A stretch of 64,000 nucleotides of DNA from Flavobacteriaceae bacterium (GCA_028284005.1 JANQSO010000001.1:124001-188000), one strand, 5' to 3'; positions 8,948-18,252 are shown, numbered from the stretch's first letter. Notes: generated by a model not told the origin, from the letters alone. Numbers and translations are program-made.

Positions 8948-9699
8948 CAGCTTAGCAATAATTGAGTTACTATGTAATTAGATAAAATAATTAGTACACT
9001 GGTCCATACAAAGGAGTTTGTACTGGCTTTACCCACTTCTAAAGCTCCACCCTTCATAAAATATCCCTGCCATGAGGGAACTGTAGCTAAAATAAAAGCA
9101 AAAACAAATGTTTTTATAAATGCATATGTCAAATGAAAGGGTGTAAAACTATCCTGCAGGCCCGTAATGAATTCCGGAGAAGAGGTGAATCCACCATATA
9201 CTCCTGCAATCCATCCTCCCAGAATTCCCAGAAACATGGCAATAGCAATAACAAAAGGATAGAAAAGAAGTGCTATGATCTTTGGAAAAACCAAATAATT
9301 AAGAGAGTTTATACCCATAACCTCTAGTGCGTCAATTTGCTCTGTAACACGCATAGAACCTATACTGGAAGTAATGAAAGAGCCTACTTTACCAGCCATA
9401 ATTATAGAAATAAAAGTAGGGGCAAATTCCAATATAATCGATTGGCGGGTGGCAAATCCGATAAGGGATTTTGGAATTAAGGGATTATCTAAGTTCAATG
9501 CTGTTTGTATAGCAATTACACCTCCCACGAAAAAAGAAATAAAAGCAACAATTCCTAAAGAGCCCAGTATTAGATCATCAATTTCTTTGAATATTAATTC
9601 TTTTAAAACGGAGCCTTTAGTAAAGCTACTAAACACTTTTTTGAGCATTAAAACATAAGAACCAATATCTTTAATGTATTTCATAGCTGGATTACTCAT
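8947..9699 (-). CDS. MlaE-family ABC transporter permease
   Basis: The inner-membrane permease that pairs with the ATPase encoded directly downstream. It is 250 aa with five or so hydrophobic segments. It carries the family core FISIIMAGKVGSFITSSIGSM, followed by RVTEQIDALEVMGINSLNYLVFPKI, a conserved block of MlaE proteins. In the Mla family this complex moves phospholipids between the inner and outer membranes; direction and substrate are not evident here. A TAATTTTG sequence on the minus strand at 9710-9717 fits a -7 box, but no -33 TTG is at the usual distance. Confidence 0.92.
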   Translation of the reverse strand: MSNPAMKYIKDIGSYVLMLKKVFSSFTKGSVLKELIFKEIDDLILGSLGIVAFISFFVGGVIAIQTALNLDNPLIPKSLIGFATRQSIILEFAPTFISIIMAGKVGSFITSSIGSMRVTEQIDALEVMGINSLNYLVFPKIIALLFYPFVIAIAMFLGILGGWIAGVYGGFTSSPEFITGLQDSFTPFHLTYAFIKTFVFAFILATVPSWQGYFMKGGALEVGKASTNSFVWTSVLIILSNYIVTQLLLS

Positions 9700-9756
9700 G
9701 CTAAAGTAACAAAATTAGCTGATTGTATTCTTATTATTTCTTGTTGAAGCTTGCCA

Positions 9757-10851
9757 CTATTTAGAAAATAGCTTCATCATCTTATGATATACAGCGGTAT
9801 TTTCATAAACTCCTCCAAATAGAGAAGCTCCGGGACCATTTGCAAATACAGGTACCATAGTAGCAGAATGTCCCTGGGTAGAAAAGACAGGGCCTATCTT
9901 ATTGTAATTTCCATTGTCTGCCGCCAGGGTAAACCCTCCTGTTTCGTGGTCGGCTGTGACTATGACCAAAGTTTCACCATTTAGTTTTGCAAAATCTAAG
10001 GCAACACCAATAGTTGCATCAAAATCAAGTTGTTCGGTAATTACATAATTGGCATCATTTGCATGGCCGCCCCAATCTATTTGTGATCCTTCTACCATTA
10101 AAAAGAATCCGTTCTCATTTTTAGAAAGCGATTCTAGCGCAAGTTTTGTGGCGTCCGGTAAGAAGTTACCACGTCCTTCTTCCATAGTTGGCATGGCATC
10201 TTTCGCCAGCAGAATTGCTTGTTTTTTTTCTGAAACGGTTCCGGGAAGTCTGGTGGTCACTACTTCAAAACCATTTTGCCTTAATTCCTGTAGCAGGTCT
10301 CTACCATCTTTTCTTTCATTAAAGAACCCAAGCCCACCTCCTGCAAAGAAATCTATTTCGGAGACCGGTAAAAAAGCAGCGATTTCATCATACATGCGCC
10401 TTGATTTCATATGTGCAAAAAAACTGGCCGGTGTAGCGTGTACAATCGAAGAGGTAGAAATTACTCCGGTTGCAACCCCTTTTTTAGAGATGCGTTCAAC
10501 GATAGTTTCAACAGGAATAGTATCCTGGTTTACTGCAATTGCTCCATTATAGGTTTTAATTCCTGTGGCATAAGCTGTGGCACTTGCGGCAGAGTCGGTT
10601 ATCAGGTCACCGGAAGCCGAGGTCTTTATCAGACCGATTGTTTGAAATTGTTCAAAATTTGAAGGTTTGTCATTATAGAACAAACTGGCGGAGACCTGGC
10701 TTAGCCCCATGCCGTCACCAATTAGCAAAATGATATTCTTTGGTTTTTTTGATTCGGTTCCCTTGTTCGATATACCGGCATCTTGAGCAGAAGAACAGGC
10801 ACTATTTATAATAAGGACTGTTGAGAGTATAAAAGAAAATCTAAGTTTCAT
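9757..10851 (-). CDS. Alkaline phosphatase, putative lipoprotein
   Basis: A 364-aa phosphomonoesterase of the PhoA-like alkaline phosphatase family. Metal and nucleophile residues are visible: D46 in IGDGMG, and D86-S87 in TDSAASATAYATG, where the serine is the phosphorylated nucleophile. VTADHETGGF near the C-terminus supplies further zinc ligands. The N-terminus ends in NSAC (C19), a lipobox-like site, which suggests a lipoprotein facing the periplasm or surface. It is shorter than E. coli PhoA. It stands alone between the MlaE permease and the glycosyltransferase operon. A phosphate-scavenging role is inferred from the family; no Pho box was identified. Confidence 0.92.
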   Translation of the reverse strand: MKLRFSFILSTVLIINSACSSAQDAGISNKGTESKKPKNIILLIGDGMGLSQVSASLFYNDKPSNFEQFQTIGLIKTSASGDLITDSAASATAYATGIKTYNGAIAVNQDTIPVETIVERISKKGVATGVISTSSIVHATPASFFAHMKSRRMYDEIAAFLPVSEIDFFAGGGLGFFNERKDGRDLLQELRQNGFEVVTTRLPGTVSEKKQAILLAKDAMPTMEEGRGNFLPDATKLALESLSKNENGFFLMVEGSQIDWGGHANDANYVITEQLDFDATIGVALDFAKLNGETLVIVTADHETGGFTLAADNGNYNKIGPVFSTQGHSATMVPVFANGPGASLFGGVYENTAVYHKMMKLFSK

Positions 10852-10922
10852 ATAAAGGTTTTAAATATTTTTAAAAATAGTAATAAAGATCTTTTTAAAC
10901 GTTAAGAAGGCATTACATATTC

Positions 10923-11771
10923 TTAGAATATTTTCTTTTTAATGTTTTTCCAACGAAGCCTTCTAATGAACCTTCCTTCTTCTTCGGAAACAATAAAAGG
11001 AACTTTGTTTCGTCTTGCATTGTTATATCCTTGTATACAATGTACATAGTATTTAAAACTTCTTTTTTTGAACGCCAGTTTTGCCGATGCTATTCTACTT
11101 AACAGGAAACCATAGCGCATTTTATAAAAGGCTTCTCCTTGTTTGTATTTGGATGCTTTTGAATACGATGCACCTGTAGGTTTTAAATGTTTAACATGCA
11201 AAGTGTCATCGGTGCAGATCTTCCAACCGTGGTGTTGTGCTAAAAGTTCATCGACAGTATCCCAGCCCATAGAATTTTGTAAGCCGTTAATTTGATGAAA
11301 GCATTCTTTACGATACGCCTTTAGAGCACCTCGTATATGGTCCTTATTTGTGAGGCTTTCAAGCACCCATTTGCCTTTTTTATCAATATAACAAAACCCA
11401 CCGGCCATACCACAAGAAGAGGTCTTTTCAAAAATTTGCTGAATTGTTTCGAGGTAATTTTTTGGAAAAATCAGATCTGCATCAAATTTACAGATCACAT
11501 CGAAATCAGCATCCAATGTCTCAAAACCTTTATAAAATGCATTAACTATTTTACTGCCTGGTTGATGAGAGGTCTCAACACTAGTTGAAACCGAACTAAC
11601 GAAATGATATTTTGAACAAAAAAGATCTATGATACTTTGTGTTCCGTCTGTAGAGTTATCATTCACCACAATTAGTTTCTTTGGAAGCAATGTTTGTTCT
11701 ACTAAGGATTGAAGTGTTTGCGACAGATACGCTTCTTCATTGTGTGCCGGTATAACGATATAGAAATCCAT
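10923..11771 (-). CDS. Family 2 glycosyltransferase
   Basis: A 282-aa GT-A fold transferase that would move a sugar from an activated donor. It begins MDFYIVIPAHNEE, then has the VVNDNSTDGT nucleotide-binding segment and the FDADLIFPKN segment containing the metal-binding DxD-type acid. An open frame extends 38 codons upstream, but it runs into the methyltransferase gene and is low-complexity, so the ATG at 11771 is chosen. That ATG shares its first base with the upstream TAA, which indicates translational coupling. Acceptor unknown. It is the last gene of the KASIII-methyltransferase-GT2 operon. Confidence 0.87.
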   Translation of the reverse strand: MDFYIVIPAHNEEAYLSQTLQSLVEQTLLPKKLIVVNDNSTDGTQSIIDLFCSKYHFVSSVSTSVETSHQPGSKIVNAFYKGFETLDADFDVICKFDADLIFPKNYLETIQQIFEKTSSCGMAGGFCYIDKKGKWVLESLTNKDHIRGALKAYRKECFHQINGLQNSMGWDTVDELLAQHHGWKICTDDTLHVKHLKPTGASYSKASKYKQGEAFYKMRYGFLLSRIASAKLAFKKRSFKYYVHCIQGYNNARRNKVPFIVSEEEGRFIRRLRWKNIKKKIF

Positions 11772-12292
11772 TAGATTCGTTCTGCATACACAATATAGTA
11801 CCGAGGTGTAAATCGCCTTAAAATAGGGCGAATTCCAATTTTCTTTACCGGATTGGTGATTTTTTTTCTTTTTTTGATGCGCCATCCGGCCTTTTCCAGA
11901 AGCCAGTCAAATTGCCAGTCTTCAAACTCATGATAGTGTCGGTCACGTTCATCCGTTTTACTTTGGTAAGCAGAAGCAAACCATAACTTTAGGGGTACCG
12001 AAGCAATTAATTTTTTTGCTTTTATGTCCTGAAGAACATTAAAAGGTGAAACCATATGTTCAAAGATTTCAAAAGCAGTGATTATATCATACGCATCGGT
12101 TTGTACTGCCGAGGTATCCAGGTCCAGGTCTTCTCCTTTGGTATTAGTGACGTCATAACCGTTCTTTTTCATAATTTCAGAAAAAGGGTTATCGACTCCT
12201 AAATCAAGAATGGTTTGGGTTGTAGGGGCAACTTCTTTTAAAAAACGGAGTGTATGTTTGTATCTTTTTTTGGGAAATTTTCCTTCGTACAT
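11771..12292 (-). CDS. Class I SAM-dependent methyltransferase
   Basis: A small (173 aa) cytoplasmic methyltransferase. The SAM-binding motif I region reads TILDLGVDNPFSE (a variant of the usual DxGxGxG), motif II acids are in GEDLDLD, and the FEIFEHM stretch matches the post-motif region of Methyltransf_11-like enzymes. The substrate is unknown. It lies 3 bp after the KASIII gene and overlaps the GT2 start by one base. The shared transcript suggests that it modifies the same lipid or glycan product. Confidence 0.83.
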   Translation of the reverse strand: MYEGKFPKKRYKHTLRFLKEVAPTTQTILDLGVDNPFSEIMKKNGYDVTNTKGEDLDLDTSAVQTDAYDIITAFEIFEHMVSPFNVLQDIKAKKLIASVPLKLWFASAYQSKTDERDRHYHEFEDWQFDWLLEKAGWRIKKRKKITNPVKKIGIRPILRRFTPRYYIVYAERI

Positions 12293-12295
12293 AAA

Positions 12296-13354
12296 TTAAA
12301 CCCTATAAACAATTGTATTAATATTCATCCCGGCGCCTACACTTGCAAATAATACGATATCGCCTCTATTCACTTCATGGTTTCCAAGCTCTCTTTTCAC
12401 TACCAGGTCATACAGTGTAGGAACGGTAGCTACACTGGAATTTCCCAGTTTGTCAATGGTCATAGGCATAACATTTTCGGGAGGAGTTTCATTATATAAT
12501 TTATAAAAACGCTTCATAATGGCTTCATCCATTTTCTCATTGGCCTGATGGATAAATATTTTTTTCACCTCTTTGACCGAAATTCCGCTTTCGTCCAGGC
12601 ATTCTTTCATGGCTGAAGGAACATTGGTTAACGCAAATTCATAGATCTTCCGGCCATACATTTTAATGTAACGACGCGCATCCTTTAATTCTTGATTATT
12701 GGATTCTCCAAAATAAATGAAATGTGCTTCATCATAGGTGAAAGTACCACTTTTATGAGCAAGGATACCTCGGTCGTCATCAGTACTTTCAACAACAGCA
12801 GCACCGGCGCCATCACTGTATATCATAGAATCACGGTCATGAGGGTCGATCACTCTAGATAGGGTTTCCGCTCCTATGACCAGGCATTTTTTTGCGATAC
12901 CGGACTTAATAAAAGCATTGGCCTGTATCATAGATTCTACCCAACCGGGACAGCCAAAAAGCATATCGTAAGCAACACAATATGGGTTCTTGATCTTTAA
13001 AATGTGTTTTACCCGTGAAGCAATACTGGGAACGGTATCACTTTGCAAAGTGCCATATTTTACATCTCCATAGTTGTGAGCAACAATGATATAATCAAGT
13101 TCTTCCTTATCGATTTCTGCATCTTCAATGGCTTTTTCCGCTGCAAAGGAAGCAATATCCGAAGTTGTCAGGTCATCTATGATATAGCGTCTTTCGGCTA
13201 TACCGGTAATGGCTTTGAACTTTTCAATGATCTCTTCATTTTTATACCCAAAACGAGATCCGTCTTCATTAAAGAAGTGATGATTTTCAAATTCTTCATT
13301 AGTTGCAACCCCACTGGGAATGTAACTACCTATGCCTGTGATTGTAACGCCCAT
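12296..13354 (-). CDS. 3-oxoacyl-ACP synthase III (KASIII/FabH-like) family protein
   Basis: A 352-aa thiolase-fold condensing enzyme with a complete catalytic triad: C135 in LFGCPGWVE, H269 in IFIHQANEK, and N305 in LGNSSVAT. FabH itself starts fatty-acid chains by condensing acetyl-CoA with malonyl-ACP. This member is longer than housekeeping FabH (about 320-335 aa) and lies with a methyltransferase and a GT2 rather than with fabD/acpP. It is therefore more likely a specialised KASIII that starts or releases a secondary lipid. It is the first gene of the three-gene minus-strand operon. Confidence 0.88.
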   Translation of the reverse strand: MGVTITGIGSYIPSGVATNEEFENHHFFNEDGSRFGYKNEEIIEKFKAITGIAERRYIIDDLTTSDIASFAAEKAIEDAEIDKEELDYIIVAHNYGDVKYGTLQSDTVPSIASRVKHILKIKNPYCVAYDMLFGCPGWVESMIQANAFIKSGIAKKCLVIGAETLSRVIDPHDRDSMIYSDGAGAAVVESTDDDRGILAHKSGTFTYDEAHFIYFGESNNQELKDARRYIKMYGRKIYEFALTNVPSAMKECLDESGISVKEVKKIFIHQANEKMDEAIMKRFYKLYNETPPENVMPMTIDKLGNSSVATVPTLYDLVVKRELGNHEVNRGDIVLFASVGAGMNINTIVYRV

Positions 13355-13459
13355 TGCACTGAAAGTTTTGACTAAAATACTGAAAAGTACTTAGGTAGCA
13401 CTTCTATTTTGATGGAAATAAGCAGTTTTTAAATTTTTTTAGTGTACGGAATTAATGAA

Positions 13460-13501
13460 AGAAAATCTTCAAAATTCTATGAAGGAAATTGAAGATTTTC
13501 T
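13460..13501 (-). repeat. Inverted repeat downstream of gcvP
   Basis: Two 13-bp arms (13460-13472 and 13489-13501) are perfect reverse complements around a 16-nt loop, 22 bp after the gcvP stop. The stem is AT-rich and no long T run follows on the minus strand, so it may act as an imperfect terminator or mRNA 3'-end stabiliser. Confidence 0.5.
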
Positions 13502-13523
13502 ATTAAGCGTTTATTTAAACAAA

Positions 13524-16373
13524 CTAAGCCTCCATATAGGCTTCAATAGGCTCGCAGGTACAAACCAGATTTCTGTCACCATATGCATCGTCAACCCTTC
13601 GTACCGTAGGCCAAAATTTATTTTCTGAAATATAATCCAGTGGAAATGCGGCTTCTTTTCTACTGTAAGAAAATTCCCAAACATCATTTGTAACCATTGC
13701 CAAAGTATGTGGTGCGTTCTTTAATATATTGTCAGGGTCGTCTTTTTCGGCTGTATCAATTTCTTTTCTAATGGAGATCATAGCATCGCAAAAACGATCC
13801 AGTTCTTCTTTACTTTCACTTTCGGTAGGCTCGATCATTAAAGTTCCCGCAACAGGAAAAGATACCGTTGGTGCGTGAAAGCCATAATCCATAAGCCGTT
13901 TAGCAATATCTGTTACTTCAATGCCGTTTGCCTTGAAAGGACGGCAATCCACGATCATCTCATGGGCTACATGCCCACGTTCACCATTATATAATACATC
14001 ATAATGGCCTTTTAACCTTTCCTTTATATAATTAGCATTTAAGATGGCATATTGTGTAGACTTCTTTAACCCCTTTTCACCCAGCATGCATATATAAGCG
14101 TAGGAAATTAGGCAGGCCAAGGGGCTTCCCCAGGGAGCGGCAGAAATTGCAGTGATCGCTTTTTCTCCTCCGGTTTTAATTACTGGATTTGATGGTAGAA
14201 ATGGTACCAGTTGCTCTGCAACACAAATAGGCCCTACACCAGGTCCTCCACCTCCGTGTGGAATCGCAAATGTCTTATGGAGATTAAGATGGCAAACATC
14301 TGCTCCAATAGCACCAGGGTTGGTTAAGGCTACTTGCGCATTCATATTGGCACCATCCATATATACTTGTCCGCCATTTTCATGAATAATACCGGTAATC
14401 TCTCTAATTGCAGATTCATAAACTCCATGCGTTGAAGGATATGTAACCATTAGTGCTGCTAAATGATCTTTATGTTCAATTGCTTTAGCACGCAGGTCGT
14501 CCACATCAATATTTCCTTCTTCTGTAGCCTTAGTAACTACAACTTTCATTCCTGCCATTACCGCACTGGCAGGGTTGGTTCCATGGGCAGATGAAGGGAT
14601 CAGGCAGATGTTTCTATCTGTATCTCCCCGGGATTCGTGATATGCTTTTATTACCATTAAACCAGCGTATTCACCTTGGGCACCGGAATTTGGTTGTAGA
14701 GAAGTTCCGGCAAAACCGGTAATTTCGGTAAGTTGATTTTCCAGTTTCTTTAAGACTTGTTGATATCCTTCTGCCTGCTCTACAGGAACAAAAGGGTGTA
14801 CATTGCCCCATTGCGGGTCGCTAAGTGGTAGCATTTCGGCTGCAGCATTCAACTTCATCGTACAAGAACCCAGAGATATCATCGAATGATTTAACGACAG
14901 GTCTCTACGTTCTAATTTTTTAATGTAGCGCATTAACTCTGTTTCACTGTGATAGCTATTGAAAACCTCGTTTTGTAAGAATTCGGTTTTACGAGCTATT
15001 TCTGTTGGAACTTTACTTTCAGTAAATAATTGAGTAACCTCAATGGTTTCTTTGTTAGATGCTTCTGCAAAAACCTGTATAATCTTGTTGAGGTCCTTTA
15101 GAGTTGTTGTTTCATTTACCGAAACAGATACTGTTTCAGCATCCGGATAATAAAAATTTATTCCTTTTTCTTTTGACAAAGATTTGATTTTTGAAACATC
15201 TGCTTTAATAGCAATTGTATCAAAGTATACCTCATTGATTTGATGAAGCCCTAGTTTTTCAAGAACTTCTGCCAGGGTTACAGCAGTATGATGAACTTTA
15301 TTTGCAATATACTCTAAACCTCTTGGACCGTGGTATACAGCGTACATTCCTGCCATTACTGCCAGTAAGACCTGTGCCGTACAAATATTTGATGTTGCTT
15401 TATCGCGTTTTATGTGTTGTTCCCGTGTTTGCAGTGCCATACGTAGAGCACGTTTACCGTCTGTATCTTTGGTGACCCCAATGATACGTCCCGGAATACT
15501 TCGTTTGTATTCTTCTTTGGTAGCAAAATAAGCGGCATGCGGCCCTCCGTATCCTAGAGGTATTCCAAAACGTTGTGTTGTTCCCACTACTACATCCACA
15601 CCAAAATTACCCGGAGCCTCTAATTTTACAAGACTTAAAATATCTGCAGCAACTGCTACTTTTATTTGTGCTTCTTTTGCCTTAGAAACAAATTCCTTGA
15701 AATCATAAACCCTTCCTGTTTTTCCCGGGTATTGTAGGATTGCTCCAAAATAATCTGAAGAAAAATCAAAATCCTCATGGTTTCCTACCACTAATTCTAC
15801 GCCTATAGGAATAGATCGTGTTTGTAATAATGATAGGGTTTGCGGAAGGATCTCTTCGGAAACAAAAAACTTTACCGCACCATTCTTCTTTTGTTCACGC
15901 TCTCTTACAGCAAGCAATAATGCCATAGCTTCTGCAGCTGCGGTAGCTTCATCCAGCAAAGAAGCATTTGCTAGCTCCATACCTGTGAGGTCGGCAACCA
16001 TAGTTTGATAATTGAGCAATGCTTCCAACCTGCCTTGGGCAATTTCTGCCTGATAAGGAGTATAGGCAGTGTACCACCCGGGATTTTCCAGGATATTCCG
16101 CTGGATAACCGGAGGGGTAATGGACTGGTGATATCCCAATCCAATATATGTTTTAAAAATTTTGTTCTTTGAAGCCAGATCGGTGATATGTTCCAGGTAT
16201 TCGTTTTCGCTCATTGCCGCATCAAGAACGAGCTCTTTTTCTAGAAGAATGTCATCTGGAATGGTTTCGGATATCAACTGGTCCAAACTCTGTGAACCAA
16301 TGGTTTTAAGCATTTCGGACAGGTCACTTTTTCTGGGACCAATATGTCTAAGGGCAAAAGAATCTGTATTCAT
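13524..16373 (-). CDS. gcvP: Glycine dehydrogenase (decarboxylating), P-protein
   Basis: P-protein of the glycine cleavage system: it decarboxylates glycine with pyridoxal phosphate and passes the aminomethyl group to the lipoyl H-protein. It is 949 aa, so this is the fused single-chain form with both homologous halves. The PLP lysine is K700 in NLHKTFAIPHGGGGPG. The N-terminal half begins FALRHIGP and includes the YTPYQAEIAQGRLEALLNYQTM block. gcvT and gcvH are not nearby, as is common in this family. A TAATTTTG -7-like box lies on the minus strand at 16397-16404. No glycine riboswitch was recognised in the 130-bp upstream gap. Confidence 0.96.
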   Translation of the reverse strand: MNTDSFALRHIGPRKSDLSEMLKTIGSQSLDQLISETIPDDILLEKELVLDAAMSENEYLEHITDLASKNKIFKTYIGLGYHQSITPPVIQRNILENPGWYTAYTPYQAEIAQGRLEALLNYQTMVADLTGMELANASLLDEATAAAEAMALLLAVREREQKKNGAVKFFVSEEILPQTLSLLQTRSIPIGVELVVGNHEDFDFSSDYFGAILQYPGKTGRVYDFKEFVSKAKEAQIKVAVAADILSLVKLEAPGNFGVDVVVGTTQRFGIPLGYGGPHAAYFATKEEYKRSIPGRIIGVTKDTDGKRALRMALQTREQHIKRDKATSNICTAQVLLAVMAGMYAVYHGPRGLEYIANKVHHTAVTLAEVLEKLGLHQINEVYFDTIAIKADVSKIKSLSKEKGINFYYPDAETVSVSVNETTTLKDLNKIIQVFAEASNKETIEVTQLFTESKVPTEIARKTEFLQNEVFNSYHSETELMRYIKKLERRDLSLNHSMISLGSCTMKLNAAAEMLPLSDPQWGNVHPFVPVEQAEGYQQVLKKLENQLTEITGFAGTSLQPNSGAQGEYAGLMVIKAYHESRGDTDRNICLIPSSAHGTNPASAVMAGMKVVVTKATEEGNIDVDDLRAKAIEHKDHLAALMVTYPSTHGVYESAIREITGIIHENGGQVYMDGANMNAQVALTNPGAIGADVCHLNLHKTFAIPHGGGGPGVGPICVAEQLVPFLPSNPVIKTGGEKAITAISAAPWGSPLACLISYAYICMLGEKGLKKSTQYAILNANYIKERLKGHYDVLYNGERGHVAHEMIVDCRPFKANGIEVTDIAKRLMDYGFHAPTVSFPVAGTLMIEPTESESKEELDRFCDAMISIRKEIDTAEKDDPDNILKNAPHTLAMVTNDVWEFSYSRKEAAFPLDYISENKFWPTVRRVDDAYGDRNLVCTCEPIEAYMEA

Positions 16374-16503
16374 TTATTTGCAATTAAATTAAGCTGCAAA
16401 ATTACATATTTTAAACCATAAACTTTGTGTTTTTTAATTTTCCGGTGTGGAGGCCTTTTTAAGTAAATATAAAGGTTACTAACACTTTGTCTATTTTTGT
16501 TTT

Positions 16504-17328
16504 ATGAAGCTCTTGAAACGCGTATTCAGTTTTTATGTTAATAGTAGTATTCATGTTGCTTTAGCAGTACTTTCACTGGTCATGATCACAGAAATTGAAT
16601 TTGAACTGAAGATATCTAAAACACTGTACGGCTTTGTTTTTTTTGGTGCAATTACAGGCTATAATTTTGTAAAATATGCTGCTGTTGCAGGATTACATCA
16701 CAGAAGTTTAACGGATTCACTAAAAACCATTCAGGTTTTTTCTATTCTGTGTTTTGTGATTTTGCTCTTTTTTAGTTTGCGGCAATCTTTTGAGACCTTA
16801 TGCGCCACAGCAGTTTTTGGGATGCTAACTTTGCTGTATGCGGTTCCTTTTCTGAGAAAAAAGAACTTGCGGAACTTTAGCGGATTAAAGATATTTATTG
16901 TTGCCATAGTCTGGGCAGGAGTTACAGTTATAGTACCACTAATTGCTGCGAAAGAAGAATATGTAGCAGCACATGCTATTACATTTTTACAACGAACTTT
17001 TATTGTAATTGCGTTGACCATTCCCTTTGAGATACGGGATCTACCATATGATAAACCCACATTGAATACGTTGCCTCAACGACATGGAATTTTTGTAACG
17101 AAAATTTTGGGAGGTGTCCTGTTGGGAATTTGTTTTTTAATGGAATACTTTAGAGATGTAATTTCAATACCTTATGCAGTTGGTCTTTTGTTTGCATGCA
17201 TATTAACAGCAATAGCTATATTTTTTTCAGAAAAAAGGCAGCCAAGGTATTTCGCTTCTTTTTGGGTAGAAAGTATTCCAATAGTTTGGTGTGGTTTTTT
17301 GCTTTTAATTAGACATCTCTTGCCGTAA
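16504..17328 (+). CDS. UbiA-like multi-pass membrane protein
   Basis: A 274-aa protein with about eight hydrophobic segments. The stretch ALTIPFEIRDLPYDKPTLNTLPQRHG, near residues 178-203, resembles the second aspartate-rich motif of UbiA-type prenyltransferases (DxRDxxxD followed by a conserved Leu/Pro/G segment). The first motif (NDxxD) is not visible: the corresponding place reads TGYNFVKYAA. It may be a divergent or inactive family member, and no activity is assigned. Its last 24 bp overlap, convergently, the end of the anti-sigma gene. Confidence 0.65.
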   Translation: MKLLKRVFSFYVNSSIHVALAVLSLVMITEIEFELKISKTLYGFVFFGAITGYNFVKYAAVAGLHHRSLTDSLKTIQVFSILCFVILLFFSLRQSFETLCATAVFGMLTLLYAVPFLRKKNLRNFSGLKIFIVAIVWAGVTVIVPLIAAKEEYVAAHAITFLQRTFIVIALTIPFEIRDLPYDKPTLNTLPQRHGIFVTKILGGVLLGICFLMEYFRDVISIPYAVGLLFACILTAIAIFFSEKRQPRYFASFWVESIPIVWCGFLLLIRHLLP

Positions 17329-17547
17329 CCTTTCTTTAAGATATTCTTTTTGACTTGAGCTTAACGTTCTTACACCAGATCTTCTTAAAAGACGGGTAAG
17401 CTTTGTGTTCTTAATAGAATGCTCTTTACAAATACGACAGAATAAATGATGCAATTTCATCGTAAATTTTTCCCAAGGGCTAGCTTCATTATATTGTAAT
17501 TTATCACAATAGTGAGCAGCTTCTTCGCATTTCAACATAAACTTCAT
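17305..17547 (-). CDS. Small zinc-finger anti-sigma-like protein
   Basis: An 80-aa soluble protein. Residues HHLFCRIC match the HxxxCxxC zinc motif of ZAS anti-sigma factors, with additional Cys near the N-terminus (CEEAAHYC). The chosen start is the ATG at 17547, seven bp after the stop of the ECF sigma gene; the open frame extends upstream but overlaps that gene. The usual arrangement of sigma factor followed by anti-sigma supports a role in holding the adjacent sigma factor inactive. There is no transmembrane segment, so sensing would be cytoplasmic. The C-terminus overlaps the UbiA-like gene by 24 bp. Confidence 0.7.
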   Translation of the reverse strand: MKFMLKCEEAAHYCDKLQYNEASPWEKFTMKLHHLFCRICKEHSIKNTKLTRLLRRSGVRTLSSSQKEYLKERLRQEMSN

Positions 17548-17554
17548 AATTTCT

Positions 17555-18106
17555 CTAAAACCAGTTTGTTTGCAGGCAATCTGCCATCGCATTTCTGGCG
17601 CGATGGATGATAACCCAAAGGTTAGACGGGGTAATGTCAAATTCATTACAGATAGCTTCAGTATCAAAACCGTCAATTGTTTTCATTTTAAAAATTGTTG
17701 CTTGTCTTTCATTTAAACCATCCAGGCAATTTAAAATTGCTAAACCCAATTCTTCATTTTCCATGGTATCTTCTGCGGTTTTATCAAAGGGGTCACTAAC
17801 ACGTTCTTCTATCCAGCTTCCTTCTGCATCTTCATCGGTATAGCTCATACGCACTTCTGCTTTTCCTTTAGTGGAGTTTATTTTACGGTAATGGTCAATT
17901 ATTTTTCTTTTTAGAATTGAAATAAGCCATGTACGTTCACTAGCTTCACCTTTAAAGTTCTTTTGAGACTTTAAGCCAGCCAGAAAAGTTTCAGAAATTA
18001 AGTCCTGCGCCACTTCATGGTTATTTACGCGTACAATGGTATAGTTATACAGATAATCTGAATAAAGATCCACCCATTGATTAGGATTTAAAAGACTTGA
18101 TGGCAT
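17555..18106 (-). CDS. ECF-type RNA polymerase sigma factor
   Basis: A 183-aa sigma-70 family factor of the extracytoplasmic function group. Region 2 spans about residues 10-85 (NNHEVAQDLISETFLAGLKSQ, then RTWLISILKRKIIDHYRK), and region 4 is at about 120-180 with the helix-turn-helix IFKMKTIDGFDTEAICNEFDITPSNLWVIIHRARN. Between them is an acidic linker. It is co-transcribed with the small zinc-finger anti-sigma gene. The regulon is unknown. The start ATG at 18106 gives the expected N-terminus. Confidence 0.9.
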   Translation of the reverse strand: MPSSLLNPNQWVDLYSDYLYNYTIVRVNNHEVAQDLISETFLAGLKSQKNFKGEASERTWLISILKRKIIDHYRKINSTKGKAEVRMSYTDEDAEGSWIEERVSDPFDKTAEDTMENEELGLAILNCLDGLNERQATIFKMKTIDGFDTEAICNEFDITPSNLWVIIHRARNAMADCLQTNWF

Positions 18107-18208
18107 ACCTGATCTATAGAAGATTTATCAAAAATAATAAAGTTTTGTGAAGAACAGCCTAAAAGTTAGTGTTTCTAGCACAATTGAAAAGTTAAATAAT
18201 GATGAAAA

Positions 18209-18240
18209 TTGAATTTTGTTAACGTTATGACTTAACTTTG
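18209..18240 (+). promoter_or_regulatory. Bacteroidota-type promoter for the M28 peptidase gene
   Basis: The -33 TTG is at 18209-18211 and the -7 element TAACTTTG at 18233-18240, separated by 21 nt. This fits the flavobacterial consensus TTG-N17-23-TAnnTTTG. Transcription would start near 18246, leaving only a short leader before the ATG. Confidence 0.7.
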
Positions 18241-18252
18241 AGATTAAAATTT

